A stretch of 64,000 nucleotides of DNA from JAUWKC01 sp035527845 (GCA_035527845.1 DATKZT010000020.1:1-64000); one strand, 5' to 3'; shown: positions 18,543 to 27,750, numbered from the stretch's first letter. Numbers and translations: made by a program. Notes: generated from the sequence alone by a model not told the origin.

Positions 18543-19715
18543 ATGGATGGGTCTGTTATTTCGAGTCCGGTTGGGGTGCTGACGGTCCTTTGCGGGATAG
18601 GGGCGTTTTTCTTTCTGCTCGAAGAGCGGACGAGATGGAAGCTTTTCAATTATTTCCCGCCATTGATTTTTATCTATGCGGTACCTGCGGTGATGTCAAA
18701 CACCGGATTGTTGGCCAAGGCTTCGCCGGTATATGACTGGCTGAGCTCGACCGTACTGCCGCTGTTTCTGGTGATAATGCTTCTGAAGGTGGACGTTGCA
18801 TCGACGGTGCGGATAATGGGGAGGGGGATTTTCGTGATGCTCTTCGGCACCGCAGGTGTGATACTCGGCGCGCCGATAGCGTTTTTGCTTGTCAGGAGCA
18901 GGCTGCCCGACGACGTATGGAAGGCGTTCGGCACACTGGCCGGCAGTTGGATTGGTGGCACGGGCAACATGGCTGCCGCTTCAGAAGGGCTCAAGACAAG
19001 CGGCGAAGGATTCGGGCTGGCGGTGCTCGGTGACAATCTTGTCTATATTATCTGGCTGCCGATTCTGTTGGGCTCGAAGAATTTCTCAAAATTGTTCAAT
19101 CGTTTTGCGCGGGTGGACAAGAAACGAATGGAGATGCTGGAGACGGCCAAGACTGCGACAGAAGGTCAGCAGGAACCGGTCAGGATGAGGCACTTTCTCT
19201 ATCTGCTTGTGCTGGGGTTCGCCTGTACGTGGGGTGCAGAGGTTTTCTCCGCCGCACTTCCTGGGCTTGGGCCGGTATTGACCGCGTCAACCTGGAAGAT
19301 ACTTCTGATTACGACGATGGGGCTTTTGCTTTCGTTTACTCCTGCAAGGCGTATCCCGGCAAGCCATGAGCTGGCGATGGCGCTGGTCTATATCTTTGTT
19401 GCAAATATGGGTGCCAAGGCCGATGTATCCGGGCTTGCCGGCACGGCGGGGTGGTTCATTCTCGCTTGTTACGTCTGGATAGCGGTGCACGGGGCTTTCT
19501 GCGTGCTCGGTGCATACCTGTTAAGAGTAGATGTGCATTCTACCGCGATTGCCAGTGCGGCCAATATCGGCGGTGCGGCGAGCGCCCCGGTGGTGGCCGC
19601 TCATCACAATGAAAAGCTTGTGCCGGTAAGTGTGCTGATGGCCCTTATCGGCTATGCGGTCGGCAACTACGGGGCCTTCCTTGCCGCCTGGCTGTGTTTC
19701 AAGCTAAGCGCTTAG
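18543..19715 (+). CDS. DUF819 family integral membrane protein
   Basis: A 390-residue membrane protein with about ten hydrophobic helices. The DUF819 (YjcL-like) signature segments are present: EERTRWKLFNYFPPLI near the start, IGGTGNMAAASEGL in the middle, LGDNLVYIIWLP, and near the end AANIGGAASAPVVAAHHN. The family resembles a secondary transporter with inverted repeats; substrate unknown. I start at 18543 because the first membrane helix then lies where relatives have it; ATG at 18504 is an alternative and neither has a clear ribosome binding site. It stands alone and converges on the sulfatase unit. Confidence 0.82.
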   Translation: MDGSVISSPVGVLTVLCGIGAFFFLLEERTRWKLFNYFPPLIFIYAVPAVMSNTGLLAKASPVYDWLSSTVLPLFLVIMLLKVDVASTVRIMGRGIFVMLFGTAGVILGAPIAFLLVRSRLPDDVWKAFGTLAGSWIGGTGNMAAASEGLKTSGEGFGLAVLGDNLVYIIWLPILLGSKNFSKLFNRFARVDKKRMEMLETAKTATEGQQEPVRMRHFLYLLVLGFACTWGAEVFSAALPGLGPVLTASTWKILLITTMGLLLSFTPARRIPASHELAMALVYIFVANMGAKADVSGLAGTAGWFILACYVWIAVHGAFCVLGAYLLRVDVHSTAIASAANIGGAASAPVVAAHHNEKLVPVSVLMALIGYAVGNYGAFLAAWLCFKLSA

Positions 19716-19852
19716 AAGAGCGATTCGGTCAAGGGTCAGCGGAGAGGTGCTGGAGAAGCATGACATCTGATGGTTGAAAATTCGCCGCTGGATGCTAAAA
19801 GATAGCCATGTATCAGCAAAACACAGCCCGATATTCTAAAAGTGTACGCCTC

Positions 19853-19975
19853 TCATTCGACTGCGGAACACTTTTGCTGGATGGCCCCGGCGCCCTGGAC
19901 GGCAAGTGCGGATGTGCCGGTGACAGTGAGCAGTAAAGTGGATAAGAGTCCTGAATTAACACAAAGCCTTTTCAT
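19853..19975 (-). CDS. Possible 40-residue exported microprotein or truncated gene start
   Basis: Begins 40 bases after the sulfatase stop with GGGAG about 10 bases before the ATG. The first 25 residues form a textbook signal peptide (MKRLCVNSGLLSTLLLTV, then an ALA cleavage site), leaving only about 15 residues (VQGAGAIQQKCSAVE) before a stop. Either a secreted microprotein or, as likely, the start of a secreted protein gene cut short by mutation; no in-frame continuation follows downstream. Confidence 0.4.
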   Translation of the reverse strand: MKRLCVNSGLLSTLLLTVTGTSALAVQGAGAIQQKCSAVE

Positions 19976-20015
19976 TTTATCGTGTCTCCCTGGAGATGCT
20001 GTAGGGGACAAATGA

Positions 20016-21470
20016 TTATGATTCCTTTTGAGTGGTAAAGGTCTGCCAGAAGGGGCTCTTGTCGCCGAGGTGGTCTTTCCATCCGAGCAGTTCTGTGCGC
20101 AGGCGTCGCAGATGGGAGGCGTAGGCGGCATCGTGCGCGAGGTTATTTAGCTCGGCGGGGTCGGTGTTGAGGTCGAACAACTGGGTGGTGCGATTGCCTT
20201 CGACAGAATACTCGATGAGCTTATAGCGGTCGTCGCGGATGGCTCGCTGGATGTCCTTGTAGGCGAAAAAGAGTGTGGAGTGGACGGGTTTGCCGCGATT
20301 GAGCAGCGGCAGCAGGCTCGTTGTTTTGACCGAGTCAGGGACGGGGACATCGACGAGCTCGCAGAGGGTGGGGTAGAGGTCGTGTATGTAGCACAGGCCG
20401 GTGCGTTTTTCGGCTTTCGGGATTCCGGGGCCGCAGATAATCAAGGGGACATGGATGCTGTGCTCATAGAGGTTCTGCTTGCCCAAGAGGCCGTGGCGGC
20501 CGACGGCAAGACCGTTGTCGGCGGAAAAGACGATGATTGTGTTGTCGGTGTGGCCGGTTTCTCTCAGTGCGTCGAGCACCCGGCCGATTTGGGCGTCGAC
20601 GTGGGTAATCATCGCATAGTAGTCGGCGATGTGTTTGCGAATTTCGGCAGGCGTCCTCGGCCAGGGTGCGAGCTTCTCGTCGCGGATTCGCATCTCGCCG
20701 TTATCGAATGGATGCTCGGCCATGAAACTGGCCGGCAGGGCGAGCTTTTCGGGGTCGTACATATCGCGATATTTCTTCGGTGCGGTCCGCGGGTCGTGCG
20801 GGGCGGTGTAGGAGACGTACACGAAGAAGGGCTTGTCGTCTTTGTAACCGCGGAGAAATTCGACGGCCGCGTCAGTGAACAATTCGCTCGAATGTTTGCC
20901 CTGGCGGCGGGGCCTGCTTTCTTTGGGGTATTCACCGGCGGGGTCGAAATCGTTGACGGGGACTGCGTAGTGGTCAGACATTCCGCCGAAGAAGATATTC
21001 GCGCCGGCGGTGAAGCAGCGTGCGAAGGGCTGTCTTTGGTTGTGCCACTTGCCTGTTGCGAAGGTGACATAGCCGGCCTTGCGGAGGACCTCGGGCAGCA
21101 TTGTGTGCTCAGGCGGAACGGTTTTGCCGCTGTCGGTCAGGTCGAATAGATTTTGGCCCGACATGAGCATAGCGCGGCTTGGCATACAGACGGCGCCGCT
21201 GGTCGAGCCCATGATGTAAGCGCGGGTGAAGGTCGTGCCGGTGCGGACCAGGCCGTCCATATTGGGCGTGATGATTTCCTCGTTGCCGAGGGCGCCGATG
21301 GTGTCGAACCGCTGGTCGTCGGTAAAAAGGAACAGGACATTCGGGCGTTTTTTTTGTCTACCCGCGCGGCAATGTTCGCTTGTGCAGCCCGGCAGTAGTG
21401 AACAGCCGGCTGCGGAGGCGCCGGCCAGAGCCGTTGTTTTTAGAAATTGTCTTCTCGTCTGCTTCTTCAT
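20016..21470 (-). CDS. Tat-exported sulfatase (formylglycine type)
   Basis: A 484-residue arylsulfatase-family enzyme that removes sulfate esters, probably from polysaccharide. It has a twin-arginine signal (TRRQFLKTTALAGASAAGC), the opening RPNVLFLFTDDQR with metal-binding Asp pair, and the maturation motif CMPSRAMLMSG with Cys about 95, to be converted to formylglycine by a sulfatase-maturating enzyme not seen here. DNGLAVGRHGLLGK and the C-terminal LFDLNTDPAELNNLA complete the family pattern. GGAG 8 bases upstream supports the ATG at 21470. A possible lipobox follows the Tat region (LLPGCTS), so it may be lipid-anchored. Confidence 0.93.
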   Translation of the reverse strand: MKKQTRRQFLKTTALAGASAAGCSLLPGCTSEHCRAGRQKKRPNVLFLFTDDQRFDTIGALGNEEIITPNMDGLVRTGTTFTRAYIMGSTSGAVCMPSRAMLMSGQNLFDLTDSGKTVPPEHTMLPEVLRKAGYVTFATGKWHNQRQPFARCFTAGANIFFGGMSDHYAVPVNDFDPAGEYPKESRPRRQGKHSSELFTDAAVEFLRGYKDDKPFFVYVSYTAPHDPRTAPKKYRDMYDPEKLALPASFMAEHPFDNGEMRIRDEKLAPWPRTPAEIRKHIADYYAMITHVDAQIGRVLDALRETGHTDNTIIVFSADNGLAVGRHGLLGKQNLYEHSIHVPLIICGPGIPKAEKRTGLCYIHDLYPTLCELVDVPVPDSVKTTSLLPLLNRGKPVHSTLFFAYKDIQRAIRDDRYKLIEYSVEGNRTTQLFDLNTDPAELNNLAHDAAYASHLRRLRTELLGWKDHLGDKSPFWQTFTTQKES

Positions 21471-21601
21471 GTGTGTTCTCCATATCAGGATTTCATCTTA
21501 AGGGCAGTATAACGGAAGACGCAGAAAAATGAAGGGGAAATCCTCTTGTGGCGGGCAAGCGCCGAGAGGGCAAAAAAATAGTCAATACGAAATAGTAAAT
21601 T

Positions 21602-23677
21602 TTAGAGGCCTTCGAGCCAGTGGTCGCAAAATATCTTCAAATCGTTCGGGTCGACGAGGCCTGATAAATCCAGGTCGGCATTGGGGTCGCTGGTGTTCCA
21701 AACGTCAGTTAGGTAGGCATAGTCGATGAAGTTGACGCCGTCCGGACACAGAAAATCGGCCGCCGGTATCTGCCAAGCCAGCCTCGGATAATTCGTCCCG
21801 TCGCAGATAGCCCATATATCTTCGGTTCCATTGGCGGTCTCGCCCACAAAGTCCCAACCGGCATCGGTAAACGTGCTCTCCGTCTGCATCTCGGCCGTCG
21901 TCTTTCCAATGACCTGTGGGCTTGCGCCGTTGGCAATGCCAGGAACGCCGGGATTGAGGTCAGTATCCCAGAAAGACTTGAGGTACACGCCGCTCTCATG
22001 ATAACCAACCAAGCCGCCGATGTCGCAATAGCAAGAGGAGAAAACAGGACCCGTGGCATAACAATCCGAAATCAGACCGAGGCCCGAAGAGTTAGTTCCC
22101 AACAGACCACCCACATTTAGATAGCCTTCAACGGCACCATCAGCATAGCAATTTTGAATGTTGGCCAGAGCGAGGGTTCTTCCAGCAAATCCACCAACGG
22201 ATTCTAATCCCATCACATTGCCGCTTGCCGAGCATTTGGATACGCTCGTGCCCCCTCCGGGTCCACCTACAACTCCCGCCAGACCGCCAACATTGCAATC
22301 GCCAGTCACGCTACCAGACGCATAGCAATTAAGTACCTGCCCCAAATCGTGGATAACTCCGACGAGTCCACCCACTGAATCGTTTCCGTTTAGGTCGCCT
22401 GTTGCGTAACATTGAGAAATGATCACTTCACTATCGTACCCTGTTATTACACCCACCAGGCCACCTACCCAGCGATCTCCTGTAACTGTACCTGTTGCGT
22501 GGCAATCGGAAATCGGCGCCTCCAAGTTGTATCCTGCCAAGCCCCCAACCCAGTCCCCCGTCGCAGAAACCGTCCCGCTCGAATAACAATTTGCCAGACT
22601 GGCCACCTGAATCTCTCCCACCAGGCCCCCGACGAAGTTGCGTCCCGAAACGTCACTTCCTGAATGGCACCCCCTTATCTGCGCACCAGCAATATGCCAA
22701 CCCTTGTCCCCGTTCGCCCCCACCAGACCGCCTACATAATAATCGCCACTTACGCTTCCGTTTGCGCAGCAGTTTACGATGCTGCCAGTATCACCATATC
22801 CCACCAGCCCACCAATCGTGGAATTTCCCCTCACGTCAATCGTCGCGCAACAATCCAGTATGTCGCTTTCGCTATAGCCGACCAGGCCTCCGACATCGTA
22901 ATCTCCCAGTACGCTCCCCGTCGCATGACACCCGCTTATGGTGTCGTCCCGGGTGCGTCCAACTAGCCCGCCCACATAGCCCTCTCCAGAAACAATGCCC
23001 GTAGAACAACTGGAGCTTATCGCCGCCAACCGACTCACTCCAACCAGTCCGCCCGCATAATCACCACTTGCCGACACCGTAGCCGATGAGTCGCACGCAG
23101 TTATGGTACCCTCGCGATTGCCTCCTATTAGACCACCCACGACCGATCCCCCCGAAATGCGGCCAGTGGCAATGTGACAATTCCTCACAGTGCCCTTCCT
23201 AAACGAACCAACGATGGCACCGACAGCACCGCCAGTCCCAGCATTAAGATCTGGTTCGATCAAGGTCAAATTGGTAATCAGCGCATTGGCATCATCCACA
23301 TATCTGAAAAGCCCAACACAATCTACCCCATTCGACTCATAGGTGAAATTTTGAACAGCGAAACAGTTGCCATCAAAGACTCCCACAAAAGCCCGATTGT
23401 TGACATCCCCGGAACCATAGTAACGCCCGATGATGTTGAACTGGTCTGGGCTGTATGGGCCGAGGTCGATATCGTTGACCATTACGAAGCATCTGTTGAA
23501 GTCCTCGACATGGTTGCCGATGTCGTTCAGGTCCTCTGCCGTGGCGATTCGGTATGGGTCGTTGGGTTCGCCGGTTCCGCCGGAGTATTTGGCGGTGGAG
23601 GTGGCCGCGCATACTAAGAGCAGCAAAACAACAGCCGCGGTAGGCCTGATTGTTTCCGGCCGGCGATACCGACTCAT
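21602..23677 (-). CDS. Secreted GLUG-repeat protein with dockerin-like C-terminus
   Basis: A 691-residue secreted protein. The start at 23677 is set by AAGGAG about 10 bases upstream and is followed by a signal peptide (PTAAVVLLLLVCAATSTA). After an N-terminal segment (GEPNDPYRIATAEDL) come 14 copies of the GLUG motif, each around GGLVG plus a Cys-containing strand such as INCYASGSVTG, likely forming a beta-helix. The C-terminus carries a two-part dockerin-like EF-hand region (GVNFIDYAYLTDVW and DLDLSGLVDPNDLKIF). GLUG proteins are usually surface or adhesin-like. A good sigma-70 promoter lies directly upstream. Confidence 0.87.
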   Translation of the reverse strand: MSRYRRPETIRPTAAVVLLLLVCAATSTAKYSGGTGEPNDPYRIATAEDLNDIGNHVEDFNRCFVMVNDIDLGPYSPDQFNIIGRYYGSGDVNNRAFVGVFDGNCFAVQNFTYESNGVDCVGLFRYVDDANALITNLTLIEPDLNAGTGGAVGAIVGSFRKGTVRNCHIATGRISGGSVVGGLIGGNREGTITACDSSATVSASGDYAGGLVGVSRLAAISSSCSTGIVSGEGYVGGLVGRTRDDTISGCHATGSVLGDYDVGGLVGYSESDILDCCATIDVRGNSTIGGLVGYGDTGSIVNCCANGSVSGDYYVGGLVGANGDKGWHIAGAQIRGCHSGSDVSGRNFVGGLVGEIQVASLANCYSSGTVSATGDWVGGLAGYNLEAPISDCHATGTVTGDRWVGGLVGVITGYDSEVIISQCYATGDLNGNDSVGGLVGVIHDLGQVLNCYASGSVTGDCNVGGLAGVVGGPGGGTSVSKCSASGNVMGLESVGGFAGRTLALANIQNCYADGAVEGYLNVGGLLGTNSSGLGLISDCYATGPVFSSCYCDIGGLVGYHESGVYLKSFWDTDLNPGVPGIANGASPQVIGKTTAEMQTESTFTDAGWDFVGETANGTEDIWAICDGTNYPRLAWQIPAADFLCPDGVNFIDYAYLTDVWNTSDPNADLDLSGLVDPNDLKIFCDHWLEGL

Positions 23678-23712
23678 TCTGAGTTTTCTCCTTAGCCCCC
23701 CAAAACGCTTAG

Positions 23713-23741
23713 AATATACCACAATTGGTGGAGTAGTGCAA
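23713..23741 (-). promoter_or_regulatory. Sigma-70-like promoter of the GLUG gene
   Basis: On the minus strand TTGCAC (23741-23736), 17-base spacer, TATATT (23718-23713), ending 36 bases before the GLUG ATG. The rest of the 310-base divergent region to dapL (23678-23987) shows no second promoter I can support. Confidence 0.6.
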
Positions 23742-23987
23742 GGAAAAAAATCGCGTGGCGTTGTCTTTTTTTTCGGCGACGTTGGTGAGCCCCCGACCAC
23801 AGGCCCGCCAAGAGGATGCGGGTAAATGTTGGGGCTGAACGAAAGCGAAGGGCGAAACGAATTGTGCCCTGTTTGCTTGACCGGCAGGGGGGCAGGCAAT
23901 AGAATAGGCCCTTCGGCGTGTCGCGAAGATCGAAGCCGGGCAGAAAGCGAGAGAAGCGACAGGCCGTGCAGAAATAGAAAGGGCAAA

Positions 23988-25217
23988 ATGGCAACGGTAA
24001 ACGAGAATTTTTTGAAATTGCAGGCGGGGTACCTGTTTTCCGAAATCGGGCGGCGGCGGCGGGCCTTCAAGGCGAAGCATCCGAAGGCGAAGATTATCAG
24101 CCTTGGCATCGGTGACGTCACTCAGCCTTTGGCTGCCGCTGTGATTGAGGCGATGCACAGGGCGGTTGATGAGATGTCGAATGCCGAGACCTTTCACGGC
24201 TATGACGACAATCATATCGGATACCTGTTTTTGCGCGAGGCGATAAGGGAGCATGATTTTGGGGCGCGCGGGGTGGAGGTGGATATCGACGAGATATTCA
24301 TAAGCGACGGCGCCAAGTGCGACACGGCGAATATACAGGAGGTGTTCGGCGCGGACAATGTTGTGGCGGTGACGGACCCTGTTTACCCTGTTTATGTGGA
24401 TACGAATGTGATTGGGGGCAGGACGGGTCCGGCCAATGCGAATGGTCAATATGAGAGGATAGTGTATATGCCGTGCACGGCGGAGAATAATTTCGTGCCG
24501 GCTATTCCCGACAAGCGGATGGACATGATTTACCTTTGCTTTCCGAACAATCCGACGGGTGCGGTGGCGAGTGCCGAGCGGCTCAAGGAATGGGTTGATT
24601 ATGCGCGTGAGCATAAGGCGGTGATTCTCTTTGATGCGGCTTACGAGGCGTTTATATCGGAGGGGGACATTCCGCATTCGATTTATGAAATCGAGGGCGC
24701 CAAAGACGTGGCGATAGAGTTTCGGAGCTTCTCGAAGACCGCCGGCTTCACGGGTGTTCGGTGCGGCTTTTGCGTAGTGCCGAAAGACCTGGAGGTACGG
24801 GCGAAGGACGGCGGCGAGGTGGATGTCAATGGGTTATGGAACAGGCGGCAGTGCACAAAATTCAACGGCGTCTCATACATCACGCAGGCGGGTGCGGCCG
24901 CGGTTTACAGTCGGGAGGGGAAAGAGCAGTGTCGGCGGATTATCGATGTCTATATGTCCAACGCGCGCCAGATTCGAGAAGCTTTGACGAAATTAGGTTA
25001 CGAGGTTTATGGCGGGGTCAACGCTCCGTATATCTGGATGAAAACTCCTCATGGCGTCGGCTCGTGGGAATTCTTCAACCGGCTACTGGAGAAGGCGCAC
25101 GTTGTGGGGACGCCCGGTGCGGGTTTCGGTCCTTCCGGTGAAGGTTACTTTCGCCTCACGGCGTTTGGCAGGCCGGAGGCGGTCAAGGTGGCGATGGAGC
25201 GGTTTGCGGCGGTCTGA
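23988..25217 (+). CDS. dapL: LL-diaminopimelate aminotransferase
   Basis: A 409-residue PLP enzyme of class I/II aminotransferases that converts tetrahydrodipicolinate directly to LL-diaminopimelate, bypassing the succinylase or acetylase steps of lysine and peptidoglycan synthesis. The DapL opening (GYLFSEIGRRRRAF), the IISLGIGDVTQPL strand, CFPNNPTGA, and the PLP lysine in RSFSKTAGFTGVRCGF (Lys about 250) are all present. Length is normal for the family. Start at 23988, with AAAGGG a few bases upstream. It leads a compact plus-strand cluster: the folK fusion starts 10 bases after its stop. Confidence 0.95.
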   Translation: MATVNENFLKLQAGYLFSEIGRRRRAFKAKHPKAKIISLGIGDVTQPLAAAVIEAMHRAVDEMSNAETFHGYDDNHIGYLFLREAIREHDFGARGVEVDIDEIFISDGAKCDTANIQEVFGADNVVAVTDPVYPVYVDTNVIGGRTGPANANGQYERIVYMPCTAENNFVPAIPDKRMDMIYLCFPNNPTGAVASAERLKEWVDYAREHKAVILFDAAYEAFISEGDIPHSIYEIEGAKDVAIEFRSFSKTAGFTGVRCGFCVVPKDLEVRAKDGGEVDVNGLWNRRQCTKFNGVSYITQAGAAAVYSREGKEQCRRIIDVYMSNARQIREALTKLGYEVYGGVNAPYIWMKTPHGVGSWEFFNRLLEKAHVVGTPGAGFGPSGEGYFRLTAFGRPEAVKVAMERFAAV

Positions 25218-25227
25218 TGTTGATTCA

Positions 25228-26340
25228 ATGGCTAATCTGACGACTGCATATATTGGTTTGGGCAGTAACCTTGGAGAGGACCGGGAGGCGTCTATTCGAA
25301 CGGCTCTCAGGATGCTCGGTGAAGACACTGATATCGAAGTGACAGGTGTGAGTGAGCTGTATGAGACTGCTGCTTTGGGCGGCGCCGAACAGCCGGGATA
25401 TCTCAATGGCGTGGCTCAGGTCAGGACGACGCTGGGGGCGGAGGATTTGTACAGGAAGATGCACGGCGTGGAGACGTCATTGGGCCGGGTAAAGGAGGAG
25501 AGGTGGTCGCCGCGGATAATTGATCTGGACCTTCTTCTATTCGGGGGCGAGGTGATAAATCTGGCTCACCTGACGGTGCCTCATCCGCAGATGCATTTGC
25601 GGTCATTTGTGCTCAAAGGTCTGGCGCAGCTTGACGCGCACGTTTTGCATCCGGTGCTGAGGGAGCCGGTGAGCCAGTTGCTTGAGCGGCTGAACAACGG
25701 CAACTTCACTTTCGACGCCAAGATGCCTCAACTGGTCAGCGTGGCGGGGATAATCGGCGTGGGGAAAACCACGTTGACAAAGAAGCTGTCGGCCGTTCTC
25801 GGCTGCAAGCGGGTTTTCGAGGCATACGACCAGAATCCTTTTATGCCTCTGGTTTACGCCGGCGCCAGAGACCTGGCGCTGGATTCGCAGTTGTATTTTC
25901 TGACAAGCCGAATCGAGCAGTTGAGTCCGGCTGCGCTGGAAGCGGGGCAGATCGTTATCAGCGACTACATCTTCGATAAGGAGCTGATTTACGCCCGATG
26001 CCTGCTCAGCGCGCGGCAGCTCAGTTTGTATGAAAAGATTCATCAGCACCTGAAGGATGAGGCGGCGGCGCCGAGGCTGGTGATATACCTGCATGACACG
26101 GCGGAAAAATGTTTGGAGCGAATCCGCCAGCGGAATCGTCCGTACGAGCAGCTTATTGCGCTGAGTTTTCTCAGGAAGCTCGGCCGGGATTATGAACGGC
26201 TGTTCGAGAACTGGACGGCATGTCCGCTCATCAGGATTTCGATGGCACGATTCGACAACATGCGGGACAGCGACCTGAAGCACCTGGCAAGTCAGGTAAG
26301 GGGTTATGCGGCTTCACCATGCAAATCGTCGAAACCATAG
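25228..26340 (+). CDS. folK: HPPK (folK) fused to a deoxynucleoside kinase
   Basis: A 370-residue bifunctional protein. Residues 1-160 are 6-hydroxymethyl-7,8-dihydropterin pyrophosphokinase of folate synthesis (AYIGLGSNLGEDRE, ETAALGGAEQPGYLN, RWSPRIIDLDLLLFGG). Residues 168-365 are a deoxynucleoside kinase of the dGK/dAK/dCK fold: P-loop GIIGVGKTTL about 173-182, EAYDQNPFMP, DSQLYFLTSRIEQL, SDYIFDKELIYARCLL, and a lid region RIRQRNRPYEQ. The ATG at 25228 sits 10 bases after dapL with no strong ribosome binding site, suggesting coupling. The 3' end overlaps panC by 22 bases. Such fusions occur in some other phyla as far as I recall. Confidence 0.9.
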   Translation: MANLTTAYIGLGSNLGEDREASIRTALRMLGEDTDIEVTGVSELYETAALGGAEQPGYLNGVAQVRTTLGAEDLYRKMHGVETSLGRVKEERWSPRIIDLDLLLFGGEVINLAHLTVPHPQMHLRSFVLKGLAQLDAHVLHPVLREPVSQLLERLNNGNFTFDAKMPQLVSVAGIIGVGKTTLTKKLSAVLGCKRVFEAYDQNPFMPLVYAGARDLALDSQLYFLTSRIEQLSPAALEAGQIVISDYIFDKELIYARCLLSARQLSLYEKIHQHLKDEAAAPRLVIYLHDTAEKCLERIRQRNRPYEQLIALSFLRKLGRDYERLFENWTACPLIRISMARFDNMRDSDLKHLASQVRGYAASPCKSSKP

Positions 26341-27173
26341 AATCAGTGCGTGCGCTGGTAAGAGCCGCCCGTGAGGACGGCAGCAAAATCGGCCTGGTGC
26401 CGACGATGGGTGCGCTGCATGTCGGTCATCTGTCACTGATTGAGGCGGCACGGCAGGAGTGTGACTTTGTTGTCGTGAGCATATTTGTCAATCCGACGCA
26501 GTTTGGGCCGGGGGAAGATTTCGATAAATATCCGCGTCCGTTGGAGGCGGATCTGGAGATATGTCGCAAGGCGGGCGTCAACGTCGTTTTCGCTCCCACG
26601 GTCGAGCAGATGTACGGAGGGGAAAATCTGACGTGGGTTGAGGTGGAGAAGCTGACCGAGCCGCTGTGCGGGCGGTTTCGGCCGGGTCACTTTCGCGGGG
26701 TAGCGACGGTCTGTGCGAAGCTGTTCAATATTGTTTTGCCGGACGCGGCGTATTTCGGTCAGAAGGACGCGCAGCAGGCGGTGGTAATCCGTCGGATGGT
26801 TTCGGATTTGAAGATGCCTTTGCGGATTGTGGTTTGTCCGACGGTTCGCGAGCCGGACGGAATGGCGGTGAGCAGCAGGAACAAATACCTCACCGCCCAG
26901 CAAAGGAACGACGCAGCGTGTATTTACAAATCGCTGGCCAGGTGCCGCCAGATGATTGAAGCGGGCGTTCGCGATGCCGAGCAGATAACCGCCGAGATGC
27001 GCAAGATATTGGAGCAGGTCGGGTCGGTGGAAATAGAGTACGTAAGCCTGGTGGATGCTGAGACGCTGGAGGCTGCCGAGCATATTGGCGGCAGGATAAT
27101 GGCGGCTGTCGCGGTACGACTGGACACTGCCCGGCTGATTGACAACATAGTGGTGGAAGTTGGCGCACAGTAA
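26319..27173 (+). CDS. panC: Pantothenate synthetase
   Basis: A 284-residue enzyme joining pantoate and beta-alanine with ATP. Diagnostic motifs: PTMGALHVGHLSLI (HIGH-type nucleotide site), FVNPTQFGPGEDFDKYPR, HFRGVATVCAKLFNI, FGQKDAQQ, and the KMSKS-like EPDGMAVSSRNKYL. Length is normal. The ATG at 26319 lies inside the end of the folK fusion, so the two are probably translated together. panD follows after 48 bases, placing both pantothenate-specific steps side by side. Confidence 0.96.
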   Translation: MQIVETIESVRALVRAAREDGSKIGLVPTMGALHVGHLSLIEAARQECDFVVVSIFVNPTQFGPGEDFDKYPRPLEADLEICRKAGVNVVFAPTVEQMYGGENLTWVEVEKLTEPLCGRFRPGHFRGVATVCAKLFNIVLPDAAYFGQKDAQQAVVIRRMVSDLKMPLRIVVCPTVREPDGMAVSSRNKYLTAQQRNDAACIYKSLARCRQMIEAGVRDAEQITAEMRKILEQVGSVEIEYVSLVDAETLEAAEHIGGRIMAAVAVRLDTARLIDNIVVEVGAQ

Positions 27174-27221
27174 TATATAATGAGGTCGAATTTCTTGAAA
27201 TAGCACAAGAGGCCGCGAATT

Positions 27222-27578
27222 ATGTTTGTAAAAGTCCTGAAGAGCAAGTTACACCGAGCAAGGGTTACAGATGCGAAGCTTCACTATTCCGGGAGTCTGG
27301 CGATAGACGCCGGTCTGATGGAGGCGGCGGAGATTCTGCCTTACGAATCGGTGATGGTGGCGGATCTTAACAACGGCGCCCGTCTTGAGACGTATGTGGT
27401 TCCGGCGAAAGCAGGTTCGGGCGAAATAGTGGTGTTGGGTGCGGCGGCGCAGCTTATCAAGGCGAAAGACATTATTATTATCTTCAGCTTCGGATACTAT
27501 ACGGCCGAGGAGGCACGGGGACTGAAGCCCAAGATAATAGTGCTCGACGAGAACAACAACATTGAAAAGGTTTCTTAG
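27222..27578 (+). CDS. panD: Aspartate 1-decarboxylase
   Basis: A 118-residue pyruvoyl enzyme making beta-alanine from aspartate for pantothenate. The self-cleavage site is Gly24-Ser25 in LHYSGSLAID, the same position as in Escherichia coli. Other conserved parts are PYESVMVADLNNGARLETY and GAAAQLIKAKDIIII. AAGAGG about 10 bases upstream supports the start. Sits directly after panC. Confidence 0.96.
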   Translation: MFVKVLKSKLHRARVTDAKLHYSGSLAIDAGLMEAAEILPYESVMVADLNNGARLETYVVPAKAGSGEIVVLGAAAQLIKAKDIIIIFSFGYYTAEEARGLKPKIIVLDENNNIEKVS

Positions 27579-27625
27579 GGCCCGGGCTTACAAAGAAGCT
27601 GTGACAAACTCTTATTGTCGCGTGT

Positions 27626-27653
27626 CTGGATTCCTGCTTTCGCAGGAATGACA
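27626..27653. repeat. Dispersed hairpin repeat, copy 1
   Basis: A perfect 8-bp stem with a 4-base loop, ATTCCTGC-TTTC-GCAGGAAT at 27630-27649, inside a TCTGG...GACAG context, between panD and lgt. A close relative in opposite orientation lies at 49123-49152. Short intergenic palindromes of this kind occur in many bacterial genomes. Confidence 0.6.
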
Positions 27654-27750
27654 GCAACCTATAACCGGCAGTCTGGGTTTTGTTATAGTGACTAAGGATT
27701 GGATGGCCGGCGGCACCAGAAGCGCTGGCGTGATACGAGAAACGGACTGA

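Noticed and set aside
22000..23200. Regular repeats that could be a CRISPR array
   Set aside because: The periodicity is at protein level (GGLVG motifs) with variable DNA and no constant spacer length.
23174..23617. Open frame antisense to the GLUG repeat protein
   Set aside because: Repeat DNA gives long open frames in several phases; only the minus frame has the signal peptide, repeats and dockerin-like end.
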